Part shown: piece by piece, positions 1 through 6,675 of the stretch
Numbering within the stretch: position 1 is the stretch's first letter
Layout: every line of letters starts with the position of its first letter
Source: Rhodococcoides fascians A25f
GTDB lineage: Bacteria; Actinomycetota; Actinomycetes; Mycobacteriales; Mycobacteriaceae
NCBI RefSeq assembly: GCF_000760935.2
Contig: NZ_CP049744.1
Span: 2,407,001-2,471,000, forward strand
Direction: 5' to 3'
Length of the DNA: 64,000 nucleotides
Program-made: the position numbers and the translations under genes
The notes under the pieces: model-generated
What the model saw: only the letters and a program-made list of their open reading frames with translations
Databases searched by the model: none
What the model was told of the DNA's origin: nothing

Positions 1-73
1 CGGTCAGGATCATCTCGAGTGGCGATCGCGGGTCGGCCCCGCTGTTGATGTTCCGGCTGCGGCGAGTTCTCAC
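1..73 (-). CDS. unidentified element gene, 5' end only
   Basis: This is the first 24 codons of a leftward gene that leaves the window. It begins with GTG, and this GTG overlaps the TGA stop of the 58-aa gene before it (GTGA), the same coupling used along the rest of this operon. The visible N-terminus is basic (R-T-R-R-S-R). Too little is present to assign a function. The overlap and the continuing frame are the only support. Confidence 0.4.
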   Translation of the reverse strand, partial: MRTRRSRNINSGADPRSPLEMILT

Positions 74-246
74 AGGTTCTTCCCTGAGTCGTTGATGGTG
101 GCTGTCTGTGCGAGGTGCGGGCGGCATCGAAGGCACGGGATCGGGCGCGCCTCGTCGTCGTAGCCGATCCACCCGTTCGAGCAGTGGTGCGATTGCACGA
201 CCGACAGGTGTCGCTCGTCGATCTCTTCGCCGGTTCGATCCTTCAC
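70..246 (-). CDS. small Cys/His (zinc-finger-like) protein of the integrated element, 58 aa
   Basis: This is a short leftward gene with a GTG start and an AAGGAG about 12 bases upstream. The 58-aa product has a C22-x15-C38-x2-C41-x2-H44 pattern followed by P-H-L, preceded by a G-W-I-G-Y-D-D segment. From memory, short proteins of this style (His/Cys, G-W-x-G, then P-C-x-x-C-x-P-H-L) recur in actinobacterial phages and integrative elements. Their function is unknown, and zinc binding is inferred from the residue spacing. The stop overlaps the GTG of the next gene. It lies downstream of the repeat array and the HTH gene, so it is probably the continuation of the same operon. It is too short for most gene callers to find. 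Confidence 0.6.
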   Translation of the reverse strand: MKDRTGEEIDERHLSVVQSHHCSNGWIGYDDEARPIPCLRCRPHLAQTATINDSGKNL

Positions 247-353
247 GTGAATCAGAGACTCCTTTCCGGTACGCGCGCATGTGCGGTCGTAAGCCGAGTT
301 CGAAAGCGACCACCCTTGATCTCTGGTTGATCAGTACGTGATTTGCATGATTT

Positions 354-536
354 AGCGACACTGGTGTCGCTTTGAACTGCCACCAATGTCGTTTCGACTT
401 GCGCAAATGTCGTTTCGACTTGCGCAAATGTCGCTTTGAAATGTCTCAAATGTCGCTTAGACATGGGTATCTCGGAGCAGTCGAGGCGACATGGGTGTCG
501 TTTCCGAATCGACATTCGAAGCGACACCCATGTCGC
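354..536. repeat. iteron-like array of GTGTCGC/ATGTCGY half-sites
   Basis: About ten copies of a short TGTCGY core fill this stretch. Four direct copies of ATGTCGYTT start at 386, 407, 428 and 450, spaced 21, 21 and 22 bases apart. Two of these repeats are identical over about 20 bases. Three imperfect palindromes flank or follow them: AGCGACAC-TG-GTGTCGCT at 354-371, a GCGACAT/GTGTCGT pair at 486-502, and GCGACAC-CC-ATGTCGC at 521-536. Helically phased repeats of this kind resemble replication iterons or a multi-site operator. The right half of the array forms the 3' end of the HTH gene, so about 27 codons of that protein are written in the repeat sequence. An origin or operator role is inference. 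Confidence 0.65.
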
Positions 537-900
537 CTACAGGCCTGCCATCGGGGTCGAGCCATAGTCGATCGAGGACGTCCGGCGGGACTGCCAGCCG
601 GTACTCGGCGGGAGTTCCTTTCCAGTTGTTCGCCGGTCGAGTTCGGACGATCCAACCGTTGTTCCGGAGCCACACCATGCCGCGGTTGACGGTCCGAACA
701 GTGACCTCCATTTCGCGCGCCAGGCGCTCGACACTCGGTCGCACACCGGTCCCGTCTTTCGACGAGCCGAACGTTGCGAGAGTGAGCGCGAGGAACTTGG
801 CCGACCCCGGCATGCGGGTTCGCTTGACGACGCGCTCCCAGTCGAACCTGCCGATAGATTGCGGGCCGTCCTCGCCGTCGAGAACTGGCGCTGCTGTCAT
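457..900 (-). CDS. helix-turn-helix protein, candidate replication initiator of the element
   Basis: The product has 147 aa. Residues of about 15-105 read as a winged helix-turn-helix domain, with a T-V-R-T-V-N-R-G-M recognition-helix segment and an N-N-G-W-I wing. This is the type found in phage and plasmid replication-initiation proteins. The ATG overlaps the stop of the 85-aa gene (ATGA), so translation is coupled to it. The C-terminal 27 residues are low-complexity (D-M-G-V-A-S, T-P-M-S) because they are encoded within the repeat array. A gene carrying repeats at its own 3' end suits a Rep protein binding an origin inside or beside its gene. A transcriptional regulator of the element is the main alternative. 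Confidence 0.65.
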   Translation of the reverse strand: MTAAPVLDGEDGPQSIGRFDWERVVKRTRMPGSAKFLALTLATFGSSKDGTGVRPSVERLAREMEVTVRTVNRGMVWLRNNGWIVRTRPANNWKGTPAEYRLAVPPDVLDRLWLDPDGRPVGDMGVASNVDSETTPMSPRLLRDTHV

Positions 901-1154
901 AGTGACTCGCGGACCTCCGCGTCGGCCCGGACTCGCTGCTCGTCACGGGCCAGCTCCTTGGAGGTCCACTCCTCCGGGGTAGGAATCGTCGCCAGGACGG
1001 TAGCCAAGGCGTCGACGAGATCGACCGCCTCGGTGAGGTCCAGCGAGATACTCGATGACCCGTACACAATCCTGAGGCGTTTACCCTCGACGTCGCGCGT
1101 GACGACGACAGGGGCGTTTGTGAGTTCGTCAATTGTCATGAAAGCCATGATCAT
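897..1154 (-). CDS. hypothetical protein of the integrated element, 85 aa
   Basis: I do not recognise this protein. It is small and acidic, with a beta-rich first half (V-V-V-T-R-D, L-R-I-V-Y) and a helical second half ending in charged residues. The start chosen, ATG at 1154, overlaps the stop of the 107-aa gene (ATGA). A second ATG two codons later would also work. Its own TGA overlaps the start of the HTH gene. The position inside an unbroken chain of overlapping genes is the strongest evidence that it is translated. Its length and D-L-V-D-A-L-A helix recall small accessory proteins of actinobacterial integrative elements, but no function can be stated. Confidence 0.6.
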   Translation of the reverse strand: MIMAFMTIDELTNAPVVVTRDVEGKRLRIVYGSSSISLDLTEAVDLVDALATVLATIPTPEEWTSKELARDEQRVRADAEVRESL

Positions 1155-1474
1155 TTGCCCGTTCTGGTTGGCTCTGCGGCATCCGCGAGCATGGTGAGGG
1201 AGGCTGCGAGTCGGCGTGCGTCGTGTGGTTCGATCGACCACGGGCCGAACTCGATTTGCGGGCCGCCGAGCCCGTTGTCGTGAAATACCGCAGTGATCGG
1301 TACGTCGTCCCACGAGTCGGCGGCGGCATTGCAGAGCTTGTGGTGGTGCCGTTCGATGAACAGCCGTGGCGCGTCGTCCAGTACGGGATACCGAGTGTCC
1401 GGTGGCAGCTCGCTCCACGGCTCGGGCGCGGTCTCGATCGGCGGCTGCGGTCGGTGCCAGAATTTCTCGTCCAT
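1151..1474 (-). CDS. hypothetical protein of the integrated element, 107 aa
   Basis: The 107-aa product is not recognised. It opens with a proline-rich stretch (P-Q-P-P-I-E-T-A-P-E-P-W). It then has R-H-H-H-K and a central F-G-P-W-S-I-E-P-H-D-A-R-R-L-A-A-S-L segment. The latter resembles the F-G-P-W-S-I and D-A-R-x-L-A sequence in the neighbouring element proteins, which hints at shared ancestry of the small genes in this operon (inference). Both ends overlap neighbours by ATGA. No signal peptide or membrane segment is seen, so a cytoplasmic location is likely. Confidence 0.6.
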   Translation of the reverse strand: MDEKFWHRPQPPIETAPEPWSELPPDTRYPVLDDAPRLFIERHHHKLCNAAADSWDDVPITAVFHDNGLGGPQIEFGPWSIEPHDARRLAASLTMLADAAEPTRTGK

Positions 1475-2061
1475 CAGGCCACCACATCCGATCGAGCCTC
1501 GATGGCGACCGCGCGGCTAGCCTCCTGCAAAAGCTGTGCAGCGAATGCCAGGGCCTCGCGAGGCAGGAACGCCACGTTGGCACCGCAGTTCATCGACAGG
1601 TACGGCTGAGTGATCTGACCACGGTCGTTGGCCTGCCAGGTCGTTGAGGCGTAAACCTCGTTTCTGTCGGGACCGATGTACATGCTCGGGGTGCCGACTG
1701 TTCCTTCCGATCGGTGCCACTCGCCCTCGAACGCACCGTCTTGACTCTCGGTCTCGATCTCGCCGGGGTTGAGCGCGCGGTAGTCGACGACGGCCTCGAT
1801 GACCATCTCCACGAACGCGTCGATGTTGCGCGGCAGCACCGTGAGGTCATGGAAGGACTGGCCGCCGTCCTGGTCAGCGCAGTCGATCACGATGTTCGGC
1901 TTCTCGGTGAAGGTCTCGTCACCGTCGTGTCCGTCGTAGCGCACCACCTGAGCGACGAACGCGCCCTTGGTGACCTGCGCAAGGATTGTGTCCTGGCCGC
2001 CGTTCGGCGCGAGCTCCGCCAGCACCTCTGCGCTTGTGGGGGCGTTGGGTATAGTGGTCAT
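1474..2061 (-). CDS. hypothetical protein of the integrated element, 195 aa
   Basis: The 195-aa product is unrecognised. It is acidic and soluble, with a repeated-fold feel: V-A-Q-V-V-R-Y-D near residue 40, then a Y-L-S-M-N-C-G-A-N-V-A-F-L near residue 155 followed by an L-P-R-E-A-L-A-F-A-A-Q-L-L-Q-E-A helix at the C-terminus. The terminal helix resembles the D-A-R-R-L-A-A-S-L helix of the next protein, so the two may be related. It is coupled by ATGA overlaps to the 39-aa gene upstream and the 107-aa gene downstream. Function is unknown. Conservation of the coupled order in other elements would support a shared role. Confidence 0.65.
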   Translation of the reverse strand: MTTIPNAPTSAEVLAELAPNGGQDTILAQVTKGAFVAQVVRYDGHDGDETFTEKPNIVIDCADQDGGQSFHDLTVLPRNIDAFVEMVIEAVVDYRALNPGEIETESQDGAFEGEWHRSEGTVGTPSMYIGPDRNEVYASTTWQANDRGQITQPYLSMNCGANVAFLPREALAFAAQLLQEASRAVAIEARSDVVA

Positions 2062-2177
2062 GATCGATCAGTTCCTTCCGGGATGTTGGGATTGGTTATC
2101 TCGCCCTCGATCGCGGTTGCCGCCGCGTCGGGGGCGCTTTCGTCCGGCAGTTCGTATGGGTCGGGCGTCAAAGGCAT
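2058..2177 (-). CDS. tiny coupled gene after excisionase, 39 aa
   Basis: This 39-codon gene lies exactly between the excisionase-like gene and the 195-aa gene. Its ATG overlaps the excisionase stop and its TGA overlaps the next ATG, both as ATGA. The peptide is acidic and proline-rich (P-L-T-P-D-P-Y-E-L-P-D-E-S-A). Without it the chain of coupled genes would have a 115-base gap, which is the main reason to believe it. No function can be assigned. Confidence 0.5.
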   Translation of the reverse strand: MPLTPDPYELPDESAPDAAATAIEGEITNPNIPEGTDRS

Positions 2178-2377
2178 CAGGCCGCGCCTTCTCCGCCGGT
2201 CGCCTGGGCGTCTTCCCATGCGATGACATCGACGAGCTTGTAGCGAGCGAAACGGCCAATCTTCGAGAACCGCGGGCCTCGTCCCTGACTTGCCCACTGC
2301 GCCAGCGTCTTACGTGGAATCTTCAGTCGAGTTGCGGTCTCGTCGCGTGTGAGCCAGTAGTGCTCAGTGGTTTCCAT
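2177..2377 (-). CDS. excisionase / AlpA-type helix-turn-helix protein
   Basis: The product has 66 aa and a MerR/Xis-like helix-turn-helix. It reads Y-W-L-T-R-D-E-T-A-T-R-L-K-I-P-R-K-T-L-A-Q-W, then G-P-R-F-S-K-I-G-R-F-A-R-Y wing residues and a V-I-A-W-E final strand. This is the usual architecture of excisionases and directionality factors of actinobacterial integrative elements. It is the first gene of the leftward operon. It is divergent from the repressor across the 2391-2438 operators, which fits repression of excision and replication genes by the element repressor. An activator of the operon is an alternative role. Confidence 0.8.
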   Translation of the reverse strand: METTEHYWLTRDETATRLKIPRKTLAQWASQGRGPRFSKIGRFARYKLVDVIAWEDAQATGGEGAA

Positions 2378-2390
2378 CGAGAACCTTTCG

Positions 2391-2438
2391 TTGATGAGAT
2401 CTCGTCAATTTGGATCTTGAGCGTCGAGGTCTCATCAA
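2391..2438. promoter_or_regulatory. paired operator between xis-like gene and repressor
   Basis: A 18-bp near-perfect palindrome, TTGATGAG-AT-CTCGTCAA (one mismatch), spans 2391-2408. A second copy of its right half, CTCATCAA, lies at 2431-2438 with a degenerate left half (G-A-G conserved). The pair lies between the divergent repressor and excisionase-like genes, directly in front of the latter. It is the natural binding site for the repressor. Binding is inferred from symmetry and position. Confidence 0.6.
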
Positions 2439-2452
2439 TTACTACATGAGTG

Positions 2453-2480
2453 TTGTGGATACCGCAAGACCCTCTATAGT
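2453..2480 (+). promoter_or_regulatory. repressor promoter, probably giving a leaderless mRNA
   Basis: TTGTGG at 2453-2458 and TATAGT at 2475-2480, separated by 16 bases, match a sigma-70/SigA promoter. The ATG chosen for the repressor starts 8 bases after the -10 box, where transcription should begin, and no ribosome site precedes it. The transcript is therefore predicted to be leaderless, as is common for phage-type repressors and for actinobacteria. Confidence 0.55.
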
Positions 2481-2487
2481 TGCGGGT

Positions 2488-3114
2488 ATGACATCAGAAC
2501 CATGGGCGGACGCTCAGGCGCGACGCATTGGCGAAACAGTGAAGTCGCTTCGGGGTAAACAATCAGCGCAATGGCTGTCGGACCGAACCGCCGAGCTGGG
2601 TCACCGCGTCTCACGCAGCACCATCTCCGAGATTGAGACTGCTCGTCGAAAGACTGTTACGACCGCTGAATTAACCGCTCTTGCATGGTCTTTGAAAGTT
2701 CCGCCGGTCCGCCTTCTGTTTCCTGACCTACCTGGTGGTCGGGTCGAAATTGTGTCTGGAGAAACCTACGAATCGGCCACAGCAATGATGTGGTTTTCGG
2801 GTGAAACAACCTTTCAGCCTGACATCCTCAAGGCCGGTTGGGATGAGAAACCGGAGGCGGAGCGGATGGAAGATCTCGCCGAGGTGCGATCTGTCACCGA
2901 CGGGGCGAAGCTGGTTGATTTGGCGCGTCAGCAGAAGCACACGGAGTCCGAGATTGAGCGGCTGACCGCTGTTGCCAACAGAATGCAGGCGTCGGACCAG
3001 CCGGAGCTGGCGTCCACTTTCGTAAACGAGATCGCTGGAAAGCAGGCCTACCTCGCGTATTTGGACAAGGAGATACGTATGACGCCGGGCGCGGTCGTAG
3101 ACGATGGCAGGTAG
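2488..3114 (+). CDS. element repressor, XRE (Cro/CI) family
   Basis: The product has 208 aa from the leaderless ATG. In-frame earlier starts lie in the operator and promoter and are rejected. Residues of about 10-75 form an XRE helix-turn-helix: A-R-R-I-G-E-T-V-K-S-L-R, S-A-Q-W-L-S-D-R-T, then V-S-R-S-T-I-S-E-I-E recognition helix. A short linker is followed by a charged helical tail (E-S-E-I-E-R-L-T) that is probably a dimerising coiled coil. It is divergent from the excisionase-like operon and overlaps the integrase gene by 11 bases, so it may also set integrase levels. It most likely keeps the element in the integrated state. Confidence 0.8.
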   Translation: MTSEPWADAQARRIGETVKSLRGKQSAQWLSDRTAELGHRVSRSTISEIETARRKTVTTAELTALAWSLKVPPVRLLFPDLPGGRVEIVSGETYESATAMMWFSGETTFQPDILKAGWDEKPEAERMEDLAEVRSVTDGAKLVDLARQQKHTESEIERLTAVANRMQASDQPELASTFVNEIAGKQAYLAYLDKEIRMTPGAVVDDGR

Positions 3115-4270
3115 ACCGCCTCTTCGCATTGGCCAGCACGGCAAGATCACGCGGACGGATCTGGGTGGGGGACTTTGGTTGGCAAAGTGTCGTTACCGCG
3201 ACGATGACGGGGTAGTCCGGATCGTCGAACGCCGCACACCTGCAGGCGTGCGGGATCAGCACGGCAAGCATGCAGAGCAGGAACTGCTGACTGCGCTCGA
3301 GTCGCGTCACGCGCCGAATGAGGAGGAGATCACCGGCGCGACACTCGTGGCCGCGCTGTGCAAGACGTATCTATTGCGGCTCGCCGACGAGGGCCGATCG
3401 ACCGCCACAACGGACACCTACCAGTTCGCGCTCGCCAAGCTGCAAACGTGGACTGCAGGACTGAGGGTGTCCGAGGCGACGCCGGGCCGGATGGATACGG
3501 TTCTTCGCGCCATGAGCAAGACGCACGGCGCAACAATGGCCCGCCAGGCCAAGACGGTCTTGCGCGGCGCGCTCGGAATGGCTGTTCTCGCCGGCGCTCT
3601 CCCGACGAACCCGCTCAGGGATGTCACCGCGATCAGGGGGAAGGCCGGCACCAAGGGCTCTCGCGCTTTCACCGCGGCTGAGCTCCGTAAGCTGTTCGCC
3701 GACCTCGGGGCGTCCGAGTATTGCCGAAGGCACGACCTGGTCGACCCAGTCACAATGCTCATTGCCACGGGTCTGCGTCGGTCGGAATTGCTGGGCCTGC
3801 TGATCGACGAATTCGACGGTGCCACAATTAAAGTCACAGGCAAGGTGGTGCGGGTCAGGGGTGTTGGTCTGGTTCGCAGCCCGACGACGAAATCTGATGC
3901 GGGGGAGCGGACAATCCCACTGCCTCGCTTTGCGATCGAGATGCTTGAGCGGCGAGCGGGGGAGCTGCACCCCACCGATCAGGGCGTCATCTTCCCGTCG
4001 ACAGCCGGGACTTTGCGAGACCCGAACAACTTCGGCAAAGAATGGCGGAACGCGCGTGAGCTACTCGGCGTACCCGACACGACGTCACACAGTTTCCGAA
4101 AGGCACTCGCTACGCTGATAGATGACGAGCGGCTACCGGCGCGGATGGGGGCCGATCACCTCGGGCACCGCAACGTGTCGATGACCCAGGACAAGTACAT
4201 GACCCGAGGCCGGATCCATACCGAGGTCGCGGATCTCCTCGATCGGACCGTTGCCATAAGTGATGAATAA
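3104..4270 (+). CDS. int: tyrosine-recombinase integrase
   Basis: This 388-aa phage-type integrase catalyses site-specific recombination between the element and the tRNA gene next to it. The N-terminal arm-binding part is followed by a SAM-like core-binding domain (about 75-170) and the catalytic domain (about 185-375). Catalytic residues visible are R225 (T-G-L-R-R-S-E), H329-x-x-R332 (H-S-F-R), H355 (L-G-H) and the nucleophile Y365 (D-K-Y). The set is complete, so the enzyme is probably active. The start overlaps the repressor gene, implying co-transcription. The gene ends 44 bases from the 3' end of a tRNA, the standard arrangement for integrases using tRNA attachment sites. Confidence 0.93.
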   Translation: MAGRPPLRIGQHGKITRTDLGGGLWLAKCRYRDDDGVVRIVERRTPAGVRDQHGKHAEQELLTALESRHAPNEEEITGATLVAALCKTYLLRLADEGRSTATTDTYQFALAKLQTWTAGLRVSEATPGRMDTVLRAMSKTHGATMARQAKTVLRGALGMAVLAGALPTNPLRDVTAIRGKAGTKGSRAFTAAELRKLFADLGASEYCRRHDLVDPVTMLIATGLRRSELLGLLIDEFDGATIKVTGKVVRVRGVGLVRSPTTKSDAGERTIPLPRFAIEMLERRAGELHPTDQGVIFPSTAGTLRDPNNFGKEWRNARELLGVPDTTSHSFRKALATLIDDERLPARMGADHLGHRNVSMTQDKYMTRGRIHTEVADLLDRTVAISDE

Positions 4271-4272
4271 AC

Positions 4273-4308
4273 GATGGCCTTCTCAGTGTTGCCACCGAAA
4301 AGGCCATC
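4273..4308. terminator. hairpin terminator after the integrase
   Basis: A perfect 9-bp inverted repeat, GATGGCCTT and AAGGCCATC, encloses an 18-base loop just after the integrase stop. No long T-run follows, which is usual in actinobacteria. It separates the integrase from the oppositely oriented tRNA. Confidence 0.55.
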
Positions 4309-4313
4309 TGACG

Positions 4314-4387
4314 TGGGGCGGGCGGGGCTCGAACCCGCGACCAATGGATTATGAGTCCACGGCTCTAACCGACTGAGCTACCGCCCC
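4314..4387 (-). tRNA. tRNA with CAU anticodon (Met or lysidine-type Ile2)
   Basis: A complete cloverleaf can be folded. The acceptor is GGGGCGG/CCGCCCC with discriminator A. The D-arm is GCTCAG...GAGC. The anticodon stem is GTGGA/TCCAT with loop CTCATAA, and the T-arm is GCGGG-TTCGAGC-CCCGC. The anticodon is CAU. CCA is not encoded. It lacks initiator features such as an unpaired first position, so it is elongator Met or Ile2. Which of the two cannot be settled by eye. Its 3' half is the presumed attachment site of the adjoining element. Confidence 0.9.
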
Positions 4388-4456
4388 AAGCGCGTACTAG
4401 GTACGAGCCTGCAGAATCGTACAGAATCACGCCGCCTCGTCGGTGCATCGGGGGAG

Positions 4457-6592
4457 CTATTTCGCCCGGACCTGCACCGGGACGCCGTTGAGGATCGCAT
4501 TGGCCGAGACGGCGTCGACGCGGCCCGGGTCGGTGATGTCGTTGACACTCGGTCCTTGCACCGTCGTCGCGACGGACAACTGGACACCGGGGCGCTGATG
4601 ACCGAAGCCGTGCGGCATGCTCACCACGCCCGGCATCATCTTCTCCGATGCCGCCACCTCGATATCGACGGTTCCGGCGGCGGAGGTGACCGACACCATC
4701 GACCCGTCCTCGATGCCGCGGTGCGCAAGATCGTCCGGATGTGCCAGAAGCTGATGTCGCGCTTTGCCTTTGGTGAGCCGGGCGGTGTTGTGCATCCACG
4801 AGTTGTTGCTCCGTAGGTGCCGCCGTCCGATCATCAACAACTCGTCACCACTCGGAACTGCGCTGGAATGCATCAGATCCACCAACGCGGGAAGTTCGGT
4901 GACCACGACGTCCTGAATCAACTGGACACGCTTGTCCCGCGTCTTCAACTTCTGCGGAAAGCCGGGACGCAGTGGACCGAGATCGATGCCGTGCGGATTT
5001 GCCCGAAGCTTGCGTAGCGACAAGCCTTTTCGTCGGCTACGGAGCAGGATGTCCAGAGTGCGAGCAGGGGACAGGCGCAGGCGTGCCTCACCGATGATGC
5101 TCTTCGGGCTCACTCGTGCTTTCAGTCGATCGATCGTCGAACCAGCCATCCGGTTCTTGTAGCGCAGCGAGAGATCCCGGAAGATCTCCCAATCATGCTT
5201 GGCGTCAGCCTGCTTGGGCAGAACCGCGGGCATGTATTTCGCGGTGTTGTGTACCGCGAAAGAATTGAAGATCAGATCGTAGTGGTCGCGTTCCAGCGAC
5301 ATCGTCGGCGGCAGAATCACGTGTGCGTGACGCGAGGTCTCGTTGATGTAGAAGTCGAACGACACCATGAAATCCAGGGCCGCGAAGGCGTCGTTCAGGG
5401 TGGTGCCGCCGGGCATCGACAACACCGGATTTCCGGACAGAACCGCCATCGCGCGGATCTGGTCTTTACCTTCGGTGGTGATCTCGTCGACAAGCGTCGA
5501 ACAGGGGTATTCGCCTGCGAACTCGGGCAGATTCCGAACGCGACTGCGCCACTTGTCGAAGTGACCGCGGCCGACGATGCCCTGCTTGATCAGATCGATC
5601 GCGGGATCGGTCACCATGGCACCGCCAGGGCGGTCGAGATTGCCGGTCACGATGTTGAGCACCTGAATGGCCCACTGACACACGGTGCCGAATTGCTGGG
5701 TCGACACTCCCATTCGGCCGTAGGCCACAGCAGATTTCGCTGCGGCGAAATCACGAGCGAGAGTCGAGATCTCGTCCGCCGAGATTCCGACCACGGGGGC
5801 GACGGCCGCCGGGGTGAACTCCGCGACGAGATCCGCGAGTCGATCGGCCCCGTCGATGTAGTCGGCCACCTTCATCGCTCCGTCGACAACGATGGTGTGA
5901 ATCATCGCGAGCAGCAGCAGTGCGTCGCTGCCGGGGCGAACGAAGAAGTGTGTGTCGGCGATGTCGGCGGTCTCGGTCTTGCGCGGATCGACCACGACCA
6001 GGCGGCCACCCCGTTTGCGCAGTGCCCGCGCTCTCTTGGCGAAATCTGGCACCGTCATCATGCTGCCGTTGGACGCCATCGGATTACCGCCGAGGACGAG
6101 AAAGAAATCGGTTCGATCGATGTCGGGGATCGGTAGCAGCAGCTGATGGCCGTACAGCAGATGGTCGACGAGCTGATGTGGCAGCTGATCCAGCGAGGTG
6201 GCGGAGTAGCGATTGCGCGTCCGTAGTAGCGAGGTGAACGGAATTCCGTGCGTCATCGCGCCCATCGAATGCACGTTGGGGTTTCCCTGATAGACGCCGA
6301 CCGCGTTGCGCCCGTACTTCTTGCGCGTCGAGACGAGACCCTCGACGACGAGGTCGTATGCCTCGCTCCACCCGATCTTCTCCCACTTGTCGCCCACCCG
6401 CTTGACCGGTGTGGTGAGTCGATCGGTATCGGCATGAAGATCGATCAACGACAGTGCCTTGGGGCAGATGTGGCCGCGTGAGAGTGGATCCTTCTCGTCA
6501 CCCCGGATCGACACCACTGCGTCGTTCTCCACGGTGAACTCGAGCCCGCAGATCGCCTCGCACAAATTGCACGATCCATACACAACCGACAT
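4457..6592 (-). CDS. molybdopterin-dependent oxidoreductase (formate dehydrogenase-like)
   Basis: The product is a 711-aa bis-MGD enzyme. C8-x2-C11-x3-C15-x27-C43 at the N-terminus binds a [4Fe-4S] cluster (Molybdop_Fe4S4 domain). The large molybdopterin domain follows (Y-Q-G-N-P-N, G-G-N-P-M, V-V-D-P-R-K-T-E, G-G-A-M). A C-terminal molydop-binding domain (about 590-705, H-P-D-D-L-A, G-F-G-H-Q) closes it. No twin-arginine signal is present, so it should be cytoplasmic. The substrate cannot be read from sequence. Related actinobacterial proteins are annotated formate dehydrogenase-like or biotin sulfoxide reductase-like. The start at 6592 has GGGAG 5 bases upstream. An ATG four codons earlier lacks spacing to a ribosome site. 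It appears monocistronic. Confidence 0.88.
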   Translation of the reverse strand: MSVVYGSCNLCEAICGLEFTVENDAVVSIRGDEKDPLSRGHICPKALSLIDLHADTDRLTTPVKRVGDKWEKIGWSEAYDLVVEGLVSTRKKYGRNAVGVYQGNPNVHSMGAMTHGIPFTSLLRTRNRYSATSLDQLPHQLVDHLLYGHQLLLPIPDIDRTDFFLVLGGNPMASNGSMMTVPDFAKRARALRKRGGRLVVVDPRKTETADIADTHFFVRPGSDALLLLAMIHTIVVDGAMKVADYIDGADRLADLVAEFTPAAVAPVVGISADEISTLARDFAAAKSAVAYGRMGVSTQQFGTVCQWAIQVLNIVTGNLDRPGGAMVTDPAIDLIKQGIVGRGHFDKWRSRVRNLPEFAGEYPCSTLVDEITTEGKDQIRAMAVLSGNPVLSMPGGTTLNDAFAALDFMVSFDFYINETSRHAHVILPPTMSLERDHYDLIFNSFAVHNTAKYMPAVLPKQADAKHDWEIFRDLSLRYKNRMAGSTIDRLKARVSPKSIIGEARLRLSPARTLDILLRSRRKGLSLRKLRANPHGIDLGPLRPGFPQKLKTRDKRVQLIQDVVVTELPALVDLMHSSAVPSGDELLMIGRRHLRSNNSWMHNTARLTKGKARHQLLAHPDDLAHRGIEDGSMVSVTSAAGTVDIEVAASEKMMPGVVSMPHGFGHQRPGVQLSVATTVQGPSVNDITDPGRVDAVSANAILNGVPVQVRAK

Positions 6593-6675
6593 CGCATCTC
6601 CCATTCCTGTGGACCGAGAGTAGCCCGGCGGGGGACCGGGGCACCGTCATCGGCCGACAATTAGGCTCTGGAGTT

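Noticed and set aside
1..350. Left attachment site of the CAU-tRNA element
   Set aside because: No copy of the tRNA 3' end is found at the left edge, so the element continues outside the window.
252..527. A 91-codon leftward frame with repeated T-F-A-Q-V-E-T
   Set aside because: The repeat comes from the DNA array itself. The frame conflicts with the HTH gene and has no start signal.
354..536. CRISPR array
   Set aside because: Units are about 21 bp with no unique spacers, and palindromic copies point both ways. No cas genes are near.
5195..6136. A 313-codon frame opposite the molybdoenzyme gene
   Set aside because: It is antisense to conserved coding sequence, has no ribosome site, and its R/H/G-rich composition is typical of GC-rich shadow frames. 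Similar long antisense frames opposite aceE, accD6, mmsA and nadE were dropped for the same reason.
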